Of a stretch of 64,000 bases of DNA, positions 59,517 through 64,000 are shown piece by piece. This DNA is from Paraburkholderia franconis (GTDB taxonomy: Bacteria > Pseudomonadota > Gammaproteobacteria > Burkholderiales > Burkholderiaceae). The position numbers and the translations under genes were made by a program. The notes under the pieces are model-generated. The model saw nothing but the letters and a program-made list of their open reading frames with translations. It made no database searches and was not told the DNA's origin. The stretch is taken from contig NZ_WHNP01000016.1 of the NCBI RefSeq assembly GCF_009362735.1, positions 108,402 to 172,401 on the forward strand, in the 5' to 3' direction. How positions within the stretch are numbered: the first letter of the stretch is position 1; every line of letters starts with the position of its first letter.

Positions 59517-59925
59517 TCAATTAGTCATCCTTATAGTGACGTGTTCCGCCTGGAGCGCAACTGAATGAGCATGAAAAGTTCGCCGATGAGCTGGAAACCG
59601 TCAGGGAGAGTTATCGAAGCGCCACTTCATGAAGTTGCTGGCGGAACTCCAATAAGATCCTACGGACTGCACAGACCTTCGATGCAGCCTGTCCCGTCCT
59701 TCTCGGGTTCTGGCGGCTGGAAGGGGGAGCCTCATGAGGCTGCTGCTCATTCGCTTGCAGTTACTTGCGAAGACGCTGCTGACGTCGGCCCATTTTCGCC
59801 AAGGACGAAACCGCTCGCGGCCGAAGGAGGATGGCGAGTGCATGGTTACCGGCCTTTTGGCAAACCCTAGCTCGTAAACACACTGCGGAAATTTATGCCT
59901 TGCATCCGCAAGCGGCATCAGCTGG
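59517..59925. other. Gap with traces of coding sequence
   Basis: A short plus-strand run 'NEHEKFADELETVRESYRSATS' (59563-59628) looks like part of a protein but is not in a complete gene. No other gene was supported. Confidence 0.3.
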
Positions 59926-60087
59926 CTACTTTGGCGAATCCTCGTCGACTAACTCTTCGTCGTCCTCCGACCGAAGGATGGGAGTTGGTGGGTCAGAAGC
60001 TGGTGGCGTAGCCTCAGGAACCTGGACTTCGCCGGGCTTATGTTCATCGTCCGCGTCGCGCTGGTGTTTCTTTCGTCGACGTGTCAT
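59926..60087 (-). CDS. Small acidic-tailed protein, 53 residues
   Basis: ATG 60087 follows AAGGGGACTTCG. The product starts basic (TRRRKKHQRDADDEHKPG), has a Pro-rich middle (VPEATPPASDPPTPI) and ends acidic (RSEDDEELVDEDSPK). It is probably disordered. Charge separation of this kind is seen in small stress or nucleoid-related proteins, but no family was recognised. Confidence 0.5.
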   Translation of the reverse strand: MTRRRKKHQRDADDEHKPGEVQVPEATPPASDPPTPILRSEDDEELVDEDSPK

Positions 60088-60203
60088 CGAAGTCCCCTTA
60101 ACAGAGGTAGTGCGGGTGAATTGAATGCAACATGCATGTGTGGCGGGGCGCGACGCGCTGTCGGAACGCGCCAGAACCCGACCGACAGCCGCCCCTGGGA
60201 TGG

Positions 60204-60668
60204 CTAAATGTCGGTCGTGCGTCCTTCGCTGACGTCACGGGTAGCGGTCCAATACGGTTCGCGGTTGTAATAGTGATGGACCGTGGTGCCCCACTTTTCG
60301 TCCGCCATCGAAGGCCAGTGGTCCTTGTCGAACCCGGGCTCATCCTTGAGTCGCTGGGCCAGGATGTCTACGACGAAACACCTGTCGATTGCATCCAGGG
60401 TCAGGGCGCTCCATGGGATTGCGTGCAGCGTATCACCGATGCCGAGGAATCCTCCCGTCGAGAGGACTGCATAGGCAATCCGTCCGCTTCGCACGTCCAG
60501 CATGATGTCGGATATCTTGCCCACGTGTTCGCCGTCGGATGACATGACCTTGTCGCCAATGAGCGTCGTCGCTGCCATCACCTCCGGTCCGGGCCCCGCG
60601 CCGGTGGCGCTGCCAACGATTTTCGCGCCAGTGCCGGACGGGCGCATCCGCGGGTCGGGCGTAGTCAT
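60204..60668 (-). CDS. PRC-barrel domain protein
   Basis: The 154-residue protein has a PRC-barrel: 'AATTLIGDKVMSSDGEHVGKISDIMLDVRSGRIAYAVLSTGGFLGIGDTLHAIPWSALTLD'. The C-terminal part has a Trp/His-rich stretch (DEKWGTTVHHYYNREPYW). PRC-barrel proteins of this size rise in stress and may bind RNA or membrane partners. GGGAG precedes the ATG. Confidence 0.9.
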   Translation of the reverse strand: MTTPDPRMRPSGTGAKIVGSATGAGPGPEVMAATTLIGDKVMSSDGEHVGKISDIMLDVRSGRIAYAVLSTGGFLGIGDTLHAIPWSALTLDAIDRCFVVDILAQRLKDEPGFDKDHWPSMADEKWGTTVHHYYNREPYWTATRDVSEGRTTDI

Positions 60669-60887
60669 GATTTGCTCCCGTGGAAGAAAACACTACGGCG
60701 CGCAAGCCGCATGCCAGCTAGCGAAGCGACGTAAGCGCAATTCCTGTCTGCGCGCCAAATCGACAGCTATATAGCGATATGGCAAACGCGCTGTTTATTT
60801 AGGACGAAGGCGTCCGCACGGGCAGCGGGGGACGCAGCGTGCTGGCCCTCACCGCAAATCTTCCAGGCTCGGAATGGTGCTTATTTG

Positions 60888-61420
60888 CTACAGGTACCGA
60901 AGCACATCTGCCAGGTCATCGAGCGACAACGGTTTGATGAGATGGCGGTCGAATATCCGTTCATCGCTCTGAATTCCACTGACGCTGCTGGTATAGCCCG
61001 TCAATGCCACCGGTTTCGTCTGGCAGCACTGCGCGCGCAGGCGAAGCAACTGCGCAAGCTCAAGGCCGTCCATGCCAGGAATGCTGATATCAATGAAGGC
61101 GACGTCCGGGGTAAATGACTCCACTATCGCGAGCGCATCGGGTCCACACTGTGCGCGTTTCACCTCATGCCCTCTCCAGTTCCAGCAGCGTGCCGAGCGC
61201 CGCCGTGGCGTCCGCGCGTTGTCGTCGACGAGCAGGATGCGAACCGGCGTCACCGTAGGTGGCGCAGTCACGACTGCGCCCGCTGTGTTTTCGCAGACAA
61301 TGGGGAGTCGTATGGTTACTTCGGTTCCCTGACCTTCGCCGGCGCTAGCAATCGTGACCGTGCCATTGTGTGCCGCGACCAGATGCTTCACGACCGCCAG
61401 TCCGATGCCGAGTCCGCCTT
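60888..61420 (-). pseudogene. C-terminal fragment of a hybrid histidine kinase
   Basis: The frame starts inside the ATPase G2 box (upstream codons give GGLGIGLAVVKHLVAAHNG) and runs through 'VTIRLPIVCE' to a receiver with 'ILLVDDNA', phospho-Asp 'VAFIDISIPGMDGLEL' and Lys 'HLIKPLSLDDLADVLRYL'. Two extra bases near GCGCGG and one further extra base before GGGCAT garble the first receiver helix and restore the frame. It is closely related to the C-terminus of the kinase at 52266. Confidence 0.75.
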
Positions 61421-61657
61421 GTGCATGCTTCCCCGTTCCTCAAAACGACTATCGGAACTCCGGACAGCGGTACCGTGACACGGACAAAAAGTGCCGAGGC
61501 GACTCCTTGGGAGCCGCGTCGGCAACAAAGCCGTGGGGAAATCGTCAAAGGCGGCTGATTGGCTCCCCTCGCGGTCGGTTCGACGTGCGCGTATTGCATG
61601 GATACGGTCGCCACGAGGCGGCGATGCGTCGTGGCGTAGGCCATAAGCAGCGCTAGC

Positions 61658-62179
61658 TCAGGACGTCGAACCTGGCTGCGGCCAGGGCCACCCCTTCTTC
61701 TCGTCGGGCGCATCCCACTCAGTGGGCGGTGCTGCCTCGAACGACGCTTCGACCGGGCTGGCGTCCTCAGCTTCAGCATGTGCCGGTTTGCGCGAAGCGC
61801 CGCTTTTCATCGCGGGAAGCCCGGTCCCGAACCACTTCACCTTCTTCTGCATATGGGCGACATACGCCTTCCAGCCGGAAGGGTTGCCATCAAAGAGGTC
61901 GTGCTGGACGGTCGACGCAAGCGCGGTGTGGTTGAGGTCCTTCTCGAGCAGTTCCTTTGGCCACAGGAAAAACGCGCTGGCGACGCGTGCGCCGAAATCG
62001 GCGACGGTCATCTTCGGGGCGAGTGCTCGGAGAAAATCGAAGTCCTTCAACGATTCCTGTTGCCTTGCAAGCTGCGCCACCGTCGCATCCGGTCGGCCTG
62101 TCTTGGCTAAACAGCTCAGCGCTTCGAGCATGTCCCCGAGGTGAAGCAGCAGCTCGCGTCTGTCAAACGGGTCGTCCAT
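61658..62179 (-). CDS. Unknown protein, 173 residues
   Basis: From ATG 62179 (GACGGAGATACTGTA upstream) the product is helical: 'RRELLLHLGDMLEALSCLAKTGRPDATVAQLARQQESLKDFDFLRALAPKMTVADFGARVASAFFLWPKELLEKDL' and a Pro/Ala/Glu tail. No domain was recognised. It lies in the same direction as the kinase fragment. Confidence 0.5.
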   Translation of the reverse strand: MDDPFDRRELLLHLGDMLEALSCLAKTGRPDATVAQLARQQESLKDFDFLRALAPKMTVADFGARVASAFFLWPKELLEKDLNHTALASTVQHDLFDGNPSGWKAYVAHMQKKVKWFGTGLPAMKSGASRKPAHAEAEDASPVEASFEAAPPTEWDAPDEKKGWPWPQPGSTS

Positions 62180-62665
62180 TACAGTATCTCCGTCCGTTGC
62201 GTCGTTGTTCGATGATACTCGCCGGTCTCGCGGTGATGCCACGCGGGCGCGCTGCGCCCAATGTTCGACGCTTACCGATGCGCTTAGAGCGGGAGGATGG
62301 AGAAATCTCGCGGCTTTGACGGTCTGCGATTCCGCTGTCAATACATGCGGCGTGGGTCTATAACATATCAGCAGCAAGGATTCTTATTGGCCATGGGCTT
62401 ACAAGGTCCTGTCACCGGCGCAACCATTGCGCGTCCTTCTGCTCCGCCCGGTACAAGCCCCGCGTCGTTGTCCAGGTGGTCGCCTGACAAGTCCGGCGTC
62501 TGCCACGTATACAAAAAGCCCACTTCCCGTTCGCTCGCCTGAGTGGCGTTGCGGCGTCGTCACGTCGTGACGATGTCGCGCTGTCTGGCATCTGGAAGAG
62601 CGGGATACGAGTCGGCAGGAAGTGAAGGGCCTTTGTGAAAACCTGTAGGAATCAAGGAGTCTGAG
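62180..62665. other. Gap without a supported gene
   Basis: No domain, repeat or RNA was recognised. The right end provides the leader and AAGGAGTCTGAG ribosome binding site of the next gene. Confidence 0.4.
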
Positions 62666-62920
62666 ATGAAATCACGACTGATTTTGGCGACGGGTGCTGC
62701 ATGCCTGGTCGCGATGGCAGGAACGGTTCACGCGCAAGGTGCGTCGCAGCAGGCAGCGCCTTCGGCACAGCCCGCGATGCAGCAGAACGCCGAAGCGCCT
62801 GCACAGGCTGGCACCGACACGTCTTACGGCGGGACTCCTTCGACCAGGAGCGCAGCGGGCAAGATGGGCCCCTCGGCCTGCACGCCGAGGCCTCAGTGCG
62901 ATGTTTTCTTCGGCAATTGA
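62666..62920 (+). CDS. Small secreted protein with C-terminal C-x5-C motif (first)
   Basis: The 84-residue protein has a signal peptide (SRLILATGAACLVAMAGTVHAQG), a Gln/Ala/Pro-rich linker and ends 'ACTPRPQCDVFFGN'. The C-x5-C-D-[VI]-[FY]-x-G end recurs in the gene at 63067. The Cys pair probably forms a disulphide in the periplasm or outside. An AAGGAG sits ten bases before the ATG. Confidence 0.65.
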   Translation: MKSRLILATGAACLVAMAGTVHAQGASQQAAPSAQPAMQQNAEAPAQAGTDTSYGGTPSTRSAAGKMGPSACTPRPQCDVFFGN

Positions 62921-63066
62921 GCTGACGGCGAGCGCCGGGGCACGCGTCGCACTTTTCGTCCAGTCGCTCCTCCTGTGGGGTGGCTCTCATCAGACGATGT
63001 TTGCAATGTCCTGCGGACGGCGCCGACGCACTGACGTAAATTACCCAACTTCATCAAGGTACCGAC

Positions 63067-63330
63067 ATGAAATCTGTATTGATGGTGGCGGCAGGCGCGG
63101 TCGTTTTGCTGACCACACCCATAGCCGCATATTCCCAGGACGCACAGCAGGCACCGTCGTCGACGAGCGGCCAATGGTCGGCACAGCAGCAGGTGGCCCC
63201 AGCGGATGCACAGGCGCGTGACTCGGCCGTCGGTGGCGCGCCGATGCCTGGAACGCAGTCGCGTGAGCGAAGCCAGTACGTCGCGCCTTGTATCGCCGGG
63301 CTGTCGTGCGATATTTACCATGGCAGCTGA
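63067..63330 (+). CDS. Small secreted protein with C-terminal C-x5-C motif (second)
   Basis: The 87-residue protein has a signal peptide (SVLMVAAGAVVLLTTPIAAYSQD), a Gln/Ser/Ala linker and ends 'PCIAGLSCDIYHGS'. The end matches the protein at 62666 while the middle does not, so only the last 14 residues are under shared constraint. The two genes are 146 bases apart in the same direction. Confidence 0.65.
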   Translation: MKSVLMVAAGAVVLLTTPIAAYSQDAQQAPSSTSGQWSAQQQVAPADAQARDSAVGGAPMPGTQSRERSQYVAPCIAGLSCDIYHGS

Positions 63331-63625
63331 AACGCCGTGCAGTGCGGAGGTGGCCGGCAGGTGTCAACAAAAAGCGAATTGCCCTTCACCGGATACTCAT
63401 GTTCCAATGGACTGTATATCCGTTGCCTGGAACAGGAAGCCAGTCACACTGATTTTCCGGCAGCGGTTACCGCTGCACCCAATTCATGAGGGCGGGGACA
63501 CTCAACGCGAGTCGTTATTCGGCCGACGTCTCGCGTGGCGCTGGGTAACACCGACCTCCGGGATTTCACTCTGACGGGACACGTCAAACGCCGACTGGAA
63601 CACAGGTCGCGAAAGGAGAAGCTCC

Positions 63626-64000
63626 GTGGCGTCTGCACTGTCGTTTCCTCAACTGTTTTCAGACCCGGCAGGCGAAAGTCATTTTGCGTCCGTCAACATC
63701 GAACTCGTCACCCGCGACTTCGCGCCCCCCGCTGAATCCTTTGACGTGTCGGATTTCACGGCAGCGAGCCGCTGCGGATTTGTGCGCGTGCCCAGCGGAT
63801 GGGTCGGCGACCTTCATCCTTCGCCCATGTGCCTGTGGGTATTTTTTCTCAGCGGGGAGATTGAGTTCGAGGCCAGTGACGGTGAACGACGTCGCGTCGC
63901 GGCAGGCAGCGCGATACTGCTTGAGGACACGACGGGCAAGGGGCATCAGAGTCGTGTCATTGGCGACGTGCCGGCGCTTCTCGCTTTGGTTCAAGTTTGA
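63626..64000 (+). CDS. Cupin-domain protein
   Basis: The 124-residue protein has a single cupin barrel: 'RVPSGWVGDLHPSPMCLWVFFLSGEIEFEASDGERRRVAAGSAILLEDTTGKGHQSRVIG'. The first motif has one His in DLHPSP and the second has GKGHQ, so a metal site may exist. The start is a GTG with GGAGAAGCTCC upstream. It closes at the last base of the window, so the stop is inside it. Substrate unknown. Confidence 0.8.
   Translation: MASALSFPQLFSDPAGESHFASVNIELVTRDFAPPAESFDVSDFTAASRCGFVRVPSGWVGDLHPSPMCLWVFFLSGEIEFEASDGERRRVAAGSAILLEDTTGKGHQSRVIGDVPALLALVQV

Noticed and set aside
5244..61420. CRISPR array, insertion sequence or intact integrase
   Set aside because: No regularly spaced direct repeats with unique spacers, no transposase or recombinase motif was found anywhere in the window.

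Overview
The window reads as a high-GC betaproteobacterium of the order Burkholderiales, most likely Paraburkholderia, Caballeronia or Burkholderia. This rests on the rodA, SEL1-protein, aldolase and queDEC neighbourhood, a phasin gene, and the style of the accessory proteins. No rRNA or intact tRNA is present to refine the placement.

Positions 1-4512 are ordinary chromosome: the 3' part of rodA, a SEL1-repeat protein coupled to a HpcH/HpaI aldolase, and the 7-deazaguanine operon queC-queE-queD. At 4868-4913 lies a 3' fragment of tRNA-Phe that still has its own terminator. This is the typical scar of an element integrated into a tRNA gene, so everything to the right (about 59 kb, running off the window) is probably a genomic island or a mosaic of islands. 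The intact tRNA and an integrase would be expected beyond the right edge.

Positions 5172-14202 hold poorly known accessory genes. They include an XRE-HTH protein fused to a P-loop GTPase behind four AACGTT boxes (reading frame broken twice), an AT-rich and hairpin-rich gap, an AlpA-like small HTH protein, an XRE regulator next to six 15-bp iterons, several unknown genes, a broken metallophosphoesterase, and a HAD phosphatase paired with a small HTH protein. Positions 14234-16251 carry a lemA-tpm-tpm cluster on the minus strand.

Positions 16543-45929 form a large copper (probably copper/silver) resistance block. It contains a CopA-type P1B ATPase with YHS and metal-binding N-terminal domains, a three-gene RND efflux operon with a collapsed response regulator beside it, a permease plus DUF305 pair under a MerR/CueR-type promoter, a TolC protein with a Tat-exported multicopper oxidase, CusF, CopC and CopD, a complete cusCBA-cusF operon, a DsbD-like reductase, many small Met/His/Cys-rich exported proteins, a PCYCGC-type protein and a short P-II-like protein. 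Together they oxidise, chaperone and expel copper from cytoplasm and periplasm. No intact local metal regulator gene is visible.

Positions 46365-64000 look like a stress-response region: TfoX-like protein, phasin, second Hfq, cold-shock gene, two Hsp20 genes, hybrid histidine kinase, stand-alone receiver, CsbD, PRC-barrel and cupin proteins, and two small secreted proteins with a shared C-terminal motif. It also holds many fragments of signalling genes.

A recurring feature is the single-base frameshift (XRE-GTPase twice, permease, cspA, hsp20, a hypothetical gene, a kinase fragment). Either the region is decaying or the assembly carries indel errors; raw reads would decide.
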